In this document: positions 5,646 through 13,295 of the stretch, in pieces
How the letters are laid out: each line of letters begins with the position of its first letter
How positions within the stretch are numbered: position 1 is the first letter of the stretch
Source: DATAXV01 sp036272915
GTDB lineage: Bacteria; Chloroflexota; Dormibacteria; Dormibacterales; Dormibacteraceae
NCBI GenBank assembly: GCA_036272915.1
Contig: DATAXV010000230.1
Location: forward strand, 1-15,099
DNA: 15,099 nucleotides
Reading direction: 5' to 3'
Notes under the pieces: model-generated
Told to the model about the DNA's origin: nothing
Seen by the model: the letters and a program-made list of their open reading frames with translations, nothing else
Database searches by the model: none
Translations under genes and position numbers: made by a program

Positions 5646-8372
5646 TCAGGGCTCCAGGCCGCCCTCCAACACCCTCCGCACCAACTCGGATCGGGAGCGG
5701 ACCTCGAGCTTTCGAAAGACGTTGCGCAGGTGGTGGTCAACGGTGCGGGGGCTGATGAACAGCTGAGCCGCAGCCTCGCGGTTGGTCGCGCCCTGGCTAA
5801 TCGCACGCACCACCTGCAGCTCCTGTTGGGTGAGCTGGTCGAACGTGCTCAGCTCGCGGCGCCGGGCGGTCTCTCCGGTGGCGCGCAGCTCCGCGCGAGC
5901 CCGTTCGGCCCACCTCACGGCGCCCAGCCGGTCGAAGGTGTCCAGCGCGGCCCGGAGCTGCACGCGCGCCTCGACCCGGCGACGCTCCCGCCGCAGATGC
6001 TCCCCGTAGAGGAGCGCGGTCCGGGCCCGGTCCATCGGCCGGTCGGGCGCCGGATGCAGGTGCAGGGCCTCTCGATACCACCGGTCCGCCTCCTCGCCCG
6101 CCGCCAGCACCGCCTGCGCGCGTGCGGCCAGCGCCGCGGCGTCCGATGGGCCGCCCTCGACCCAGGCCAGATAGGCGGTCAGTCGCTCGCGACCCAACTC
6201 GGGACGTCCCGCGCGCACCGCCGCCTCGACCAGATCGGGGACCGCGAGCATGGCCACGCCGCGCTGGCCCTGAGGTCCCTGCCACAGCATCTCGAGGTGC
6301 TCCAGGGCGCCGTCCGCGTCGCCGGAGGCGAGGGCCAGCAGCCCGAGCGCCCGGCGCACGGTGACCAGCGTGCCCAGCAGGCCCCGTCCGCTGGCCGCTG
6401 CGAGCGCCTGGTCGGCGAGCCTGCGGGCATCGTCCTCCGGGTCCCGGAGGACGGCCAGCTCGACCAGGATCGCCTCGTGCTGGCAGGCCAGGTTGGGCTG
6501 CCCCGTCTCCAGAGCGAGGCGATGGCCCTCGGTGGCGAAGGCCTCGGCCCAGGTGAATCGGTCTCGCCGGATCTCGTCCTGCGCCAGGCTCCCGAGCGCC
6601 CAGGCCAGGGCGGTCGCCGCTCCCAGCGCGCGTGCGCGGGCCACCGACCGGGTGAGTAGCTCCCGGGCGACGGTGTAGGCGCCCATTCCCAAGGCCATTC
6701 CCCCGGCCCGGCCAAGTAGTTCGGGATCGTCCAGCTCCGCCACCCGCGCGAAGTCCGCCAGCCGTTCCGGCCGCTCCCCCCAGGTGGCGGGGTGGACGGA
6801 GAGGTAGAGATGGGCCAGAAGGGAGGGGGGCGTCTCATCGAGGGGCAGTCGGGCCAGGATGCTCGTGATCTGCCGGCGCATCTCCAGGTCCCCCGCCTGG
6901 AACACTGCCTCACCGGCGGCGATCAGCGCACGCAGCGCCAGCGGGGCGTCGACCTCGACCGCCTCCCTGGCGCTGACCATGAGTTCGGCCAGCGCGTCGG
7001 CGGGCACGCCCCCGCGGAGCTCGATCAGGCCCCGGAGGTAGCGCGCTCGAGCCCGGACCGGGGAAGGCAGCTCCCGGACCCGGTCGAGCCGGTCGAGCAG
7101 CATTCCCGCGCGCGACGCGTCGCCCCCCGCCCATGCGGCGTCGGCGGCGGCGACCAGCCGGCGCGTCTGCCTCTCGCCGCCCAGGCCCAGGTCGGCCGCC
7201 CGTTCCAGGGCCAGCGCGGCGGCCGCATAGCCGGAGCGGTGGAGTCCACGCTGGGCCGACCGCTCCAGCTCCAAGGCCACGTCCTCGTCGGGTCCGACCG
7301 CGACCTGAGCCAGGTGCCAGGCACGCCGGTCGGCCTGGCCTTCCTCTCCCGCCAGCGCGGTGGCCAGGGCGAGGTGTGCGGCGCGCCGCGCGGCCGCGTC
7401 CGCCCCCTGATAGATGGCCGAGCGCACCAGCGGGTGGGAGAAGACGAGGGTTGATCGATCGGAGCGGAGCATCTCGCCCAGCCCGGCGAGCCTGGGCTCC
7501 GGATCGCTGATTCCCAGATGTCTAGCCGCTCGGAGCACCACCGGCAGCGATCCCGAGCCCTCGGCCGCGCAGAGCAGGGCCACCGAGCGCAGCTCGGGCT
7601 CGCTCAGCTCGACGCGCTCCAGGAACACCCCCTCCAGCTCCCCGGCCAGGGGCAGCGGGTCGGGGAGGGGCTGTCGTCCGGCCAGCTGCTCGGGCGTCAG
7701 TGCCCGCGGGATCTCGGCGAGGGCCAGCGGATTGCCGGCGGTGGCCCCGACCAGTGCGTCCCGCACCGCCGGCGCCAGGCCTGGACCCCAGCGCTGCTCC
7801 AGCAGGTCGGCGGCCGCGGCAGGCTGCAGCCCGCCGACGGTCACCACCTCCATGCCCACCGTCTCCAGCGGTCCCTGCTCGCCGTCCCGAGTTGCCGCGA
7901 CCAGCGCGATGGGCTCCGCGATCAGGCGGCGGGCGACGAAGGCGAGCACGTCCAGGGAGGCCCTGTCCCCCCACTGGGCGTCGTCGATCAGGCACAGCAG
8001 AGGCCGTTCGCCGGCGCCCTCGGAGAGCAGGGTGAGCGTGGCCAGAGAGACCAGGAAGCGGTCGGCCGGCGGGCCGGACTCAAGACCCAGGGCGACACGC
8101 AGGGCCGCCGCCTGCGGGGCGAGCAACTGGCCGGCCAGATCCAGGACCGGGAGCAGGAGCTGCTGCAGGAGAGCGTAGGCGAGCGTGGCCTCCGCCTCGG
8201 CACCGGTCGCGCGGAGGATGCGGAGGTTCGCCGACCTCGCCACCTGGTCGAGGAGCGCCGACTTCCCCACCCCGGGCTCGCCACGGAGGAGCAGGGCGCC
8301 GCCCCGACCCCCGCTCGCCGAGGCGACCAGGCGCTCGAGAGCGGCCAGCTCTCCCTCCCGCGACCAGAGCAC
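5646..8372 (-). CDS. LAL-class LuxR-family regulator with AAA ATPase
   Basis: A 908-residue STAND-type regulator (large ATP-binding LuxR, MalT/PikD-like). Residues about 5-38 contain REGELAALERLV and Walker A GEPGVGKS (31-38). Walker B lies near 110-121 (LLCLIDDAQWGD). The long central region is alpha-helical and repeat-like (TPR-type), rich in paired-helix segments such as LALERAADLGLGGERQTRRL. The last about 65 residues are a LuxR helix-turn-helix: LTQQELQVVRAISQGATNRE through RTVDHHLRNVFRKLEVRSR. Such proteins act as ATP-dependent activators of secondary-metabolite or catabolic genes after binding an inducer or partner. The GTG at 8372 is chosen because the domain begins there and GGGAG precedes it; the open frame extends to 8732 but those 120 codons overlap the divergent cupin gene. 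It probably controls the divergent 8468-10101 unit. Confidence 0.9.
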   Translation of the reverse strand: MLWSREGELAALERLVASASGGRGGALLLRGEPGVGKSALLDQVARSANLRILRATGAEAEATLAYALLQQLLLPVLDLAGQLLAPQAAALRVALGLESGPPADRFLVSLATLTLLSEGAGERPLLCLIDDAQWGDRASLDVLAFVARRLIAEPIALVAATRDGEQGPLETVGMEVVTVGGLQPAAAADLLEQRWGPGLAPAVRDALVGATAGNPLALAEIPRALTPEQLAGRQPLPDPLPLAGELEGVFLERVELSEPELRSVALLCAAEGSGSLPVVLRAARHLGISDPEPRLAGLGEMLRSDRSTLVFSHPLVRSAIYQGADAAARRAAHLALATALAGEEGQADRRAWHLAQVAVGPDEDVALELERSAQRGLHRSGYAAAALALERAADLGLGGERQTRRLVAAADAAWAGGDASRAGMLLDRLDRVRELPSPVRARARYLRGLIELRGGVPADALAELMVSAREAVEVDAPLALRALIAAGEAVFQAGDLEMRRQITSILARLPLDETPPSLLAHLYLSVHPATWGERPERLADFARVAELDDPELLGRAGGMALGMGAYTVARELLTRSVARARALGAATALAWALGSLAQDEIRRDRFTWAEAFATEGHRLALETGQPNLACQHEAILVELAVLRDPEDDARRLADQALAAASGRGLLGTLVTVRRALGLLALASGDADGALEHLEMLWQGPQGQRGVAMLAVPDLVEAAVRAGRPELGRERLTAYLAWVEGGPSDAAALAARAQAVLAAGEEADRWYREALHLHPAPDRPMDRARTALLYGEHLRRERRRVEARVQLRAALDTFDRLGAVRWAERARAELRATGETARRRELSTFDQLTQQELQVVRAISQGATNREAAAQLFISPRTVDHHLRNVFRKLEVRSRSELVRRVLEGGLEP

Positions 8373-8467
8373 CTCCCGATCGTATCCGGACGGAGACCGC
8401 CCGCAGCTGGAACGAACCGGCGGTTTCGCCGATGCGATCGAGGGGGCCTGGCGGACACGCTCGAGAT
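8373..8467. promoter_or_regulatory. Divergent promoter region, LAL regulator / cupin gene
   Basis: These 95 bases separate two divergent start codons, so both promoters should lie here. The interrupted palindrome AACCG-G-CGGTT (8415-8425), embedded in CGAACCGGCGGTTTCG, is the best candidate operator. No clear -35/-10 pair was identified by eye. If the regulator started farther upstream, promoter and coding sequence would overlap. Confidence 0.45.
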
Positions 8468-9199
8468 ATGGAAAGCGCACCGATGGTGATCGAGTTCGAC
8501 GACCTGCGCCAGGCGGGACGGGGAACGGTCTTCGAGGGTGATCAGCACAGCGGGCTGGGCCTCTCCTTCTTCCTGGTCGACGGTCAGGAGCCGGGGGGCG
8601 GACCACCGCTCCACTGGCACCCCTATCCCGAGGTCCTGGTGGTGCTCGACGGCACCGCGGGCGTCCAGGTCGGGGACGAGGAGCTGGAGGCCCACGAGGG
8701 CCAGATCGTGATCGCGCCGGCCCGGGTCCCACATCGCTTCTGGAATGCCGTCGCCGGCCGCCTCCGGATGGTGAACGTGCACCCCAGCCCTCACGTCGTC
8801 CAGACCTGGGTACAGCTGGCCGAGCAGGAGGTCTCTGACCTGGCCCAAAGCTGGGCCATGGCCGAGCGGGCGGCCGACGCCGCCGCGCTCGCCCCGCTGC
8901 TGGCCGGCGACTTCCAGCTCGTGGGCCCGCTCGGCTTCACGGTGACCAAGGAGCAGTTCCTGGACAGCCGCAGGTCCGGGGACCTCCGTCACCGAGCGCT
9001 GACCCTGGAGGACCTCGGCGTCCGGACCTACGGCGAGGCCGCCGTGGCGGTGGGCGTGCTGACGCAGGAGAGCAGCTACCGGGATCACGACGCCTCGGGG
9101 CGCTTCCGGCTGACGCTGATCGCAGCCAGGCAGGGAGAGACCTGGGTCATCGCCGGGCTCCACCTGAGCGCCACCGCGGCGCAGGGTGAGCGGTCATGA
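8468..9199 (+). CDS. Cupin-NTF2/SnoaL-like fusion protein
   Basis: A 243-residue two-domain protein. Residues about 20-115 form a cupin: motif 1 is GPPLHWHPYPEVLVVLDG with H49, H51 and E55, and motif 2 is APARVPHRFWN with H89. The four metal ligands of an active cupin are therefore all present. Residues about 122-240 look like an NTF2/SnoaL (DUF4440-type) domain, with ADAAALAPLLAGDFQLVGPL and a terminal GETWVIAGLHLS strand. The first domain may bind metal and act as dioxygenase, isomerase or sensor; the second often binds or cyclises small hydrophobic substrates. The reaction is unknown. Its stop overlaps the next start as ATGA, indicating translational coupling with the flavin-dependent oxidoreductase. 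ATG 8483 is an alternative start. No strong ribosome binding site precedes 8468 (CTCGAGAT). Confidence 0.85.
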   Translation: MESAPMVIEFDDLRQAGRGTVFEGDQHSGLGLSFFLVDGQEPGGGPPLHWHPYPEVLVVLDGTAGVQVGDEELEAHEGQIVIAPARVPHRFWNAVAGRLRMVNVHPSPHVVQTWVQLAEQEVSDLAQSWAMAERAADAAALAPLLAGDFQLVGPLGFTVTKEQFLDSRRSGDLRHRALTLEDLGVRTYGEAAVAVGVLTQESSYRDHDASGRFRLTLIAARQGETWVIAGLHLSATAAQGERS

Positions 9200-10101
9200 G
9201 TAGCCCTCGCCGTCCCTTCCGGTTCGGCGTCGTCACGGCCATGGCCCGCTCCGGCGAGGAGTGGGCGGCGAGGGCCCGGCGGATCGAGTCGCTGGGCTAC
9301 TCCACGCTGGTGATGCCGGACGGGCTCCGCCACACGCTGTCGCCTCTGCCCGCGTTGGCGGCGGCCGCGGTGGCCACCACCGGCCTGCGCGTCGGCACCT
9401 ATGTCGCGGCCAACGACTACCGCAACCCGGTGGTTCTGGCCAAGGAGGCGGCGACGGTCGACTTCCTCTCTGGCGGGCGGCTGGAGCTAGGCCTGGGGGC
9501 GGGACGATCGGCGGCGGCCGAGGACAACCGCATGATGGGCGTCCCCTTCGACACGGCGGGGGTGCGGATCGCGCGCTTGGAGGAGGCGCTGGTCCTGATC
9601 AAGGCTCTGCTCGGCGGAGAGGAGGCCAGCGCCGAGGGAGGCCATTACGCAGCAAGCGAAGCGCAGATCTCCCCCGGTGCCCTGCAGCGGCCGCGGCCGC
9701 CCATCCTGGTCGCCGGATGGAGCAGGCGCATCCTGTCGCTGGCCGCGCGAGAGGCTGACATCGTCGCCCTGGGAGGCGCCCCCACCACTCCGGAGGGCCC
9801 GTTCGCCGACCGGGTGGGCTGGCTGCGCGAGGAGGCCGGCGACCGCTTCGACGAGATCGAGCTCAACGTCAACCTGATGGCGGTTGGCGATCAGATCCCA
9901 CGCTGGATCTCCCATCAGATGGGCCTCTCCGCCGCCGAGCTCTCCGCGTCGGGCTCCTTCGTCGCCCTCGCCGGGACGCTGGATGGGATGTGTGATGAGC
10001 TGCAGAGCCGGCGGGAGCGGCTCGGGATCTCCTACGTGATGGTGTCGGACGAGCTGATGGAGGCGCTGGCGCCGGTGGTGGAGCGTCTGGCCGGGCGCTG
10101 A
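9196..10101 (+). CDS. LLM-class (probably F420-dependent) oxidoreductase
   Basis: A 301-residue luciferase-like TIM-barrel oxidoreductase. The opening FRFGVVTAMARSGEEWAARA and the RIESLGYSTLVMPD strand-helix are classic for the class. So are GLRVGTYVAANDYRNPVVLA, AATVDFLSGGRLELGLGAG and the late RPRPPILVAGWSRRILSLAA. The match is closest, by memory, to the actinobacterial F420-dependent TIGR03621-like group, but FMN cannot be excluded from sequence alone. It would oxidise or reduce a small organic substrate. The ATG overlaps the cupin-NTF2 stop by 4 bases, so the two products are made together and probably act on the same compound. The length is normal and the reading frame intact. A strong hairpin follows 18 bases after the stop. 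Confidence 0.9.
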   Translation: MSSPRRPFRFGVVTAMARSGEEWAARARRIESLGYSTLVMPDGLRHTLSPLPALAAAAVATTGLRVGTYVAANDYRNPVVLAKEAATVDFLSGGRLELGLGAGRSAAAEDNRMMGVPFDTAGVRIARLEEALVLIKALLGGEEASAEGGHYAASEAQISPGALQRPRPPILVAGWSRRILSLAAREADIVALGGAPTTPEGPFADRVGWLREEAGDRFDEIELNVNLMAVGDQIPRWISHQMGLSAAELSASGSFVALAGTLDGMCDELQSRRERLGISYVMVSDELMEALAPVVERLAGR

Positions 10102-10118
10102 GCGGGGCTCTGGACCGG

Positions 10119-10150
10119 CGGGGATGCGGAGCCCGCTCCGCTGATCCCCG
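10119..10150 (+). terminator. Strong hairpin between convergent genes
   Basis: CGGGGATGCGGAG pairs with CTCCGC-TG-ATCCCCG around a CCCG loop, giving 13 paired bases with one 2-nt bulge. It starts 18 bases after the oxidoreductase stop and lies before the convergent glycosidase stop. There is no long U-tract, as is usual in GC-rich actinomycetes; it may act in both directions. Confidence 0.65.
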
Positions 10151-10244
10151 GAGAGGTTCGAACATGGGCAGGTGACCGACGCCGGCTTGCCAGGCACGAC
10201 ACACCATTCCCTCTCGGGGGTGGCTCAGGTATGGCCCCACGCTC

Positions 10245-11531
10245 CTACTTCCAATCAGGGAGGAAATCCCCCTCAGCGATCCACATCTCCTCGAAGAGCC
10301 GCTCGATTTCGTCGAGCGAGCAGACCGCGGCGGTGAGCGGATCCAGCATCAGGGCGTGCAGTGCGGCCTGCCGGTCGTGGTCGAGCAGGGCCTGGACCAT
10401 GAGTTCGTGCACGGCCATGTGGGACCGGTTGAGAGCGGCCATCTGCTCCGGCAGGCGGCCGAAGTGAACCGGCTGAACGCCCCGGCGATCGACTAGGCAG
10501 GCGACCTCCACGCAGCCGCCCTGGGGCAAGTTGTCGATCAGGCCCTCGTTGACGACATTGCCATGGACCACCTTGGGCCGGCCGGTGGCGATCGCCTCGA
10601 CGATGTCCGCCCCATACTCGGTGCTGCGGCCCGAGGGCAGCTCTTCCTGGCCTGAGGCCCAGGCCTCGGCCCTGCGCTGACGCTCCGCCTGCCGTTCCGC
10701 CCAGCTCCTGGCGAGGCCGGAGCCGTCCATCCCGAAGCGTTCGATCAGATCCTTGCGCTTGCGGAAGTAGGGCACGTACTCGGAGAAGTGCCGGCTGGAC
10801 TCGGTGACGAAATAGCCCAGGTGGAGCATCACCTCGAAGCGCACCTTGTCCCGCTCGTAGACCTCGGGGAGCTGTGCCCGCTCGCGCAGCCGAGGATAGA
10901 GATCCTGCTCGCCACGACGGAGCTCGGTGAACCAAGCGTTGTGGTTGATTCCGGCACAGCGCCAGGTCATCTCCTCGTAGGGCACCTCGAGGTACTCGGC
11001 GATTCGCCGTGAGGTCCCCTGCACCGAGTGACAGAGCCCGACTATCGGCATGCCCGTCGCCCGGATCGCCGCCAGCGTCAGGATCGACATCGGGTTGGTG
11101 TAATTGAGGATCGTCGCCCCAGACGCCAGCCGAGCCACGTCCCTCACGATGTCGAGCCAGGCCGGGCCGGTGCGGAGTGCCTTGAAGATCCCACCTGCGC
11201 CGATGGTGTCGGCGACGGTCTGGTCGACGCCGTAGCGCAGTGGGATCTCATGCTCAGGGCCGACGTTGGGTCCGCCCGCGACCTCGATCGAGTTGATGAT
11301 GATGTCGCTATCGGCGAGCAGCTCGGTGCGGTCGATCGAGGCCACCACTTCGAAGGCCTTGCCGGAGCGAGCGACCAGCCGCTCGGCGATGCGGCGAGCG
11401 ACGTCCAGTCGCCCCGCGTCGAGGTCGCAGAGGGCGATCGTGCCCGACTCCAGGCCCTCGATCTCGAGGATGTCGGTGATCAGCTGCCGCCCGAAGACGG
11501 CACTCCCCGCGCCGATGTAGACGATTCTCAT
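10245..11531 (-). CDS. GH4 family NAD-dependent alpha-glycosidase
   Basis: A 428-residue glycoside hydrolase family 4 enzyme (MelA/AglA group). The N-terminus MRIVYIGAGSAVFGRQLITD has the Rossmann GAGS loop, with CDLD at 35-38 for NAD ribose binding. NYTNPM is at 143-148, GLCHSVQG gives Cys167-His168, and GINHNAWF gives His197; these are the Mn2+-binding signatures of the family. GH4 enzymes hydrolyse alpha-galactosides, glucosides or glucuronides by NAD-assisted redox chemistry in the cytoplasm. The CHS form is typical of alpha-glucosidase/galactosidase members, but the sugar is not decided. ATG 11531 is chosen because GGAGG lies 8-9 bases upstream; the ATG at 11546 contains that signal. No sugar transporter or LacI-type regulator is adjacent, so it is an orphan here. 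Confidence 0.92.
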   Translation of the reverse strand: MRIVYIGAGSAVFGRQLITDILEIEGLESGTIALCDLDAGRLDVARRIAERLVARSGKAFEVVASIDRTELLADSDIIINSIEVAGGPNVGPEHEIPLRYGVDQTVADTIGAGGIFKALRTGPAWLDIVRDVARLASGATILNYTNPMSILTLAAIRATGMPIVGLCHSVQGTSRRIAEYLEVPYEEMTWRCAGINHNAWFTELRRGEQDLYPRLRERAQLPEVYERDKVRFEVMLHLGYFVTESSRHFSEYVPYFRKRKDLIERFGMDGSGLARSWAERQAERQRRAEAWASGQEELPSGRSTEYGADIVEAIATGRPKVVHGNVVNEGLIDNLPQGGCVEVACLVDRRGVQPVHFGRLPEQMAALNRSHMAVHELMVQALLDHDRQAALHALMLDPLTAAVCSLDEIERLFEEMWIAEGDFLPDWK

Positions 11532-11552
11532 ATGTCCAACCTCCATCCCAAC

Positions 11553-12135
11553 TCATTCGCTGCCACAGCAGAGGTCCTGACCGGCAGGAGACACCGTACT
11601 TATCATGCCGTTACCGGACGCTTGGCCTGCCCCGTCGAGAACACCGATGAACGCGTGGAACACGTGACGGACGTCGGCGGTGAGATCAAGGATCACGTCC
11701 ACCCCGGCGATCCTCGCCCGGGCGGCCGTGCGCGTGGAATCGTCCAGGAGCACCTCGTTGGTGCTCGCCTGGAGAAGTATCGGCGGGAACCCGGTCAGAT
11801 CGGCGAGGTGCGCCGGGCTGATCAGTACCTGGCGCGGGTCCTGACCCGCTAGATACACACCGCACCTGTGTGTTCCACGCTCAGGCGCGTCAAGAACGGT
11901 TCGATGCCGGCCTTGGGGTCCATGCTCCCGTCCGTCCGGATGCCGTCGAGTCCGAGAAGAAGCCCACGATTGCCGCGGGCGTTGGCAGCTCCGTGGCGCG
12001 GGCCGAGCGGCAGGTCGTGACGGTGAGGCCGCCGCCGGCAGAGTCCCGGGCGAAGACGATGGTTGACGGGTCCTCGCCGCCTTCGAGCGGTGCGCGGTAG
12101 GCACCGAGCGCGTCGTCGATCGCCTTCTGATACAT
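11553..12135 (-). pseudogene. Alpha/beta hydrolase (HSL-type esterase), truncated and frameshifted
   Basis: Three frames together read as the C-terminal two thirds of a hormone-sensitive-lipase-like esterase. Frame one has MYQKAIDDALGAYRAPLEGG and TIVFARDSAGGGLTVT, where the nucleophile elbow GDSAGG has become RDSAGG. Frame two takes over near 11960 in a TTCTTC stretch, with GSMDPKAGIEPFLTRLSVEH. Frame three takes over near 11857 at a GTGTG duplication and reads VYLAGQDPRQVLISPAHLAD, GFPPILLQASTNEVLLDDS and HVFHAFIGVLDG, including the acid and His regions. The N-terminal HGG oxyanion part expected upstream of 12135 is absent. With at least two frameshifts, a truncation and a substituted elbow, it is non-functional. 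Confidence 0.75.
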
Positions 12136-12183
12136 CGTGGCCGGATCGATGTCGATTCGCCGTCACCCACACGTCGTTGGGAC

Positions 12184-12570
12184 ATGAGACACCCAGTCGT
12201 ACACTTCGAGGTCATCGGCAAGGACCCAGTGGGGCTGCGCCGTTACTACGGAGAGCTCTTCGGGTGGGAGTTCGACACCGGTGGCGCCGTCGCGGAGGCG
12301 GTTTCGGAGCCTGAGAGTTACGGGTTCGTCGACCGCATCACGACCGACGACGGGACCGGGATTCCGGGCGGCGTGGGGGGCGGCGTGGGCTACGCGAGCC
12401 ATACGATCTTCTATGTCGGCGTCCCCGATGTTGAAGTGGCGCTACGGCACGCCGAGAGCCTCGGCGGCACGCGCAGCATGGGCCCGGTGACGAGCCCTGG
12501 TGGGAACCTGGTGGTCGCCCACTTCTCCGATCCCGAGGGCAACCTAATCGGGCTCGCGGGGCCGAGGTAG
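12184..12570 (+). CDS. VOC (glyoxalase/bleomycin resistance) family protein
   Basis: A 128-residue single VOC protein with two paired beta-alpha-beta-beta-beta modules. Module one is VVHFEVIGKDPVGLRRYYGE then LFGWEFDTGG. Module two is HTIFYVGVPDVEVALRHAES then PGGNLVVAHFSDPEGNLIGL. The metal-site-like positions H7 and the late E in DPEGN are present, as in many small VOC proteins that bind a metal or a hydrophobic ligand. Its role could be an isomerase, dioxygenase or drug-binding protein, and nothing here decides. Start ATG 12184 is supported by the conserved HFE beginning, though only a weak GGG precedes it. It is divergent from the broken esterase, 48 bases away, and followed by about 340 bases with no intact gene. 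Confidence 0.88.
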   Translation: MRHPVVHFEVIGKDPVGLRRYYGELFGWEFDTGGAVAEAVSEPESYGFVDRITTDDGTGIPGGVGGGVGYASHTIFYVGVPDVEVALRHAESLGGTRSMGPVTSPGGNLVVAHFSDPEGNLIGLAGPR

Positions 12571-12618
12571 CTCGGTTCGTACCGGATCGTGAATGAGCCG
12601 GACGACGTCACGCTCGAG

Positions 12619-12647
12619 GTCTATGTCGGATCTCTCGAGACATAGAC
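12619..12647. repeat. 9-bp perfect inverted repeat, possible IS end
   Basis: GTCTATGTC (12619-12627) and GACATAGAC (12639-12647) are exact reverse complements around an 11-bp spacer containing CTCTCGAGA. The match extends to 12 bp with one mismatch. It lies 28 bases before the IS481-like relic and may be part of that element's terminus or a hairpin. Its role is unproven. Confidence 0.5.
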
Positions 12648-12674
12648 ATCATCTGACGGCGCACCATCCGCGGA

Positions 12675-12818
12675 GTGTCGAGGGCCTGACTCGTCATCAC
12701 CGCTGTCATCGTCGAAGGCCGCTCCCAGCCGAGATCTTCACGCGCCTACGGCGTCGACCCAGGGCTGGATCAGCCGCCTCCTCGTCCGCTACCGCCGCGA
12801 GGGTGAGCCTGCCTGCTA
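12675..12818 (+). pseudogene. IS481-like transposase N-terminal relic
   Basis: Read with frame changes, this stretch gives V-S-R-A, a stop, then LVITAVIVEGRSQ-AEI, YGV and QGWISRLLVRYRREGEPAC before TAG 12816-12818. Intact IS481-type transposases in actinomycetes begin with this kind of helix-turn-helix (xVxxVVVEGRSQAEVARxYGVSxxWVSRLLxRYRxEGE). The relic has an in-frame stop at 12687, at least two shifts between 12727 and 12765, and no DDE domain. It is therefore an old, dead fragment. Confidence 0.6.
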
Positions 12819-12884
12819 GCCCGCCGGCGGACCCCTTTGGGGCTCGCTGACCGCGTACTTCCGAGCAGTGCGCAGCTGTTGCGC

Positions 12885-12905
12885 TCGTCTATCGTTTCTA
12901 GACGA
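12885..12905. promoter_or_regulatory. 7-bp inverted repeat before tandem zinc-finger gene
   Basis: TCGTCTA and TAGACGA flank a 7-nt spacer, ending 12 bases before ATG 12918. It could be an operator overlapping the promoter, or a leader hairpin limiting ribosome access. No -10/-35 boxes were confidently placed, and such repeats can arise by chance. Confidence 0.35.
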
Positions 12906-12917
12906 TCGAATCGGACT

Positions 12918-13295
12918 ATGCCGATCGACGAAAGCCCCTATGAGGCGATGGCGGTGAGAGTGCACTGCTCCTTCTGTGGGCAGTCTCATTCCGATGCCAC
13001 CAAGGTCGTGGCCGGCCCAGGGGTCTGGATCTGCGGCCACTGCATCCGCTCGGCGACGCGCGTTCTGTCCGGAGCCGGCCCTTCCACCGATGACACTGGG
13101 CGATTCGAGCTCGTTGCGGACGACGAGCAGGCAATCCGTTGCAGCTTCTGTGGTCGGAGCCCCCGCCGAGCGAGGGACATCGTCAAGGGTGGTCCCCATA
13201 TTCGGGCCATCTGCCGCAGCTGCCTGGACATCTGCAACGAGGTTCTGGCCGAGGACGGGGGGCGTGTTGGCAAGAAGCGGCCGCCGGCGAAGTGA
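12918..13295 (+). CDS. Stand-alone protein with two ClpX-type C4 zinc-binding domains
   Basis: A 125-residue protein made of two copies of the ClpX N-terminal zinc-binding domain and little else. Domain one has C17-x2-C20 (CSFCGQS) and C39-x2-C42 (VWICGHC), with AGPGVWIC close to the ClpX consensus. Domain two has C75-x2-C78 (CSFCGRS) and C99-x2-C102 (ICRSCLDICNEVL). All eight zinc ligands are kept. No Walker A, AAA+ or sensor region follows, so it is not a truncated ClpX. In ClpX this domain dimerises and recognises adaptors and some substrates, so a role as adaptor, decoy or regulator of ClpXP is possible but inferred. The tail GKKRPPAK is basic. ATG 12918 is chosen; ATG 12948 is an alternative, and neither has a strong ribosome binding site. 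Confidence 0.82.
   Translation: MPIDESPYEAMAVRVHCSFCGQSHSDATKVVAGPGVWICGHCIRSATRVLSGAGPSTDDTGRFELVADDEQAIRCSFCGRSPRRARDIVKGGPHIRAICRSCLDICNEVLAEDGGRVGKKRPPAK

Noticed and set aside
8373..8732. 120-codon N-terminal extension of the LAL regulator
   Set aside because: The extra residues are proline/arginine-rich, overlap the start of the divergent cupin gene, and the ATPase family normally begins with the segment at GTG 8372.
11532..11546. Upstream ATG (MEVGH) for the GH4 gene
   Set aside because: The GGAGG ribosome binding signal lies inside this extension, and family homology starts at MRIVYIGAG.
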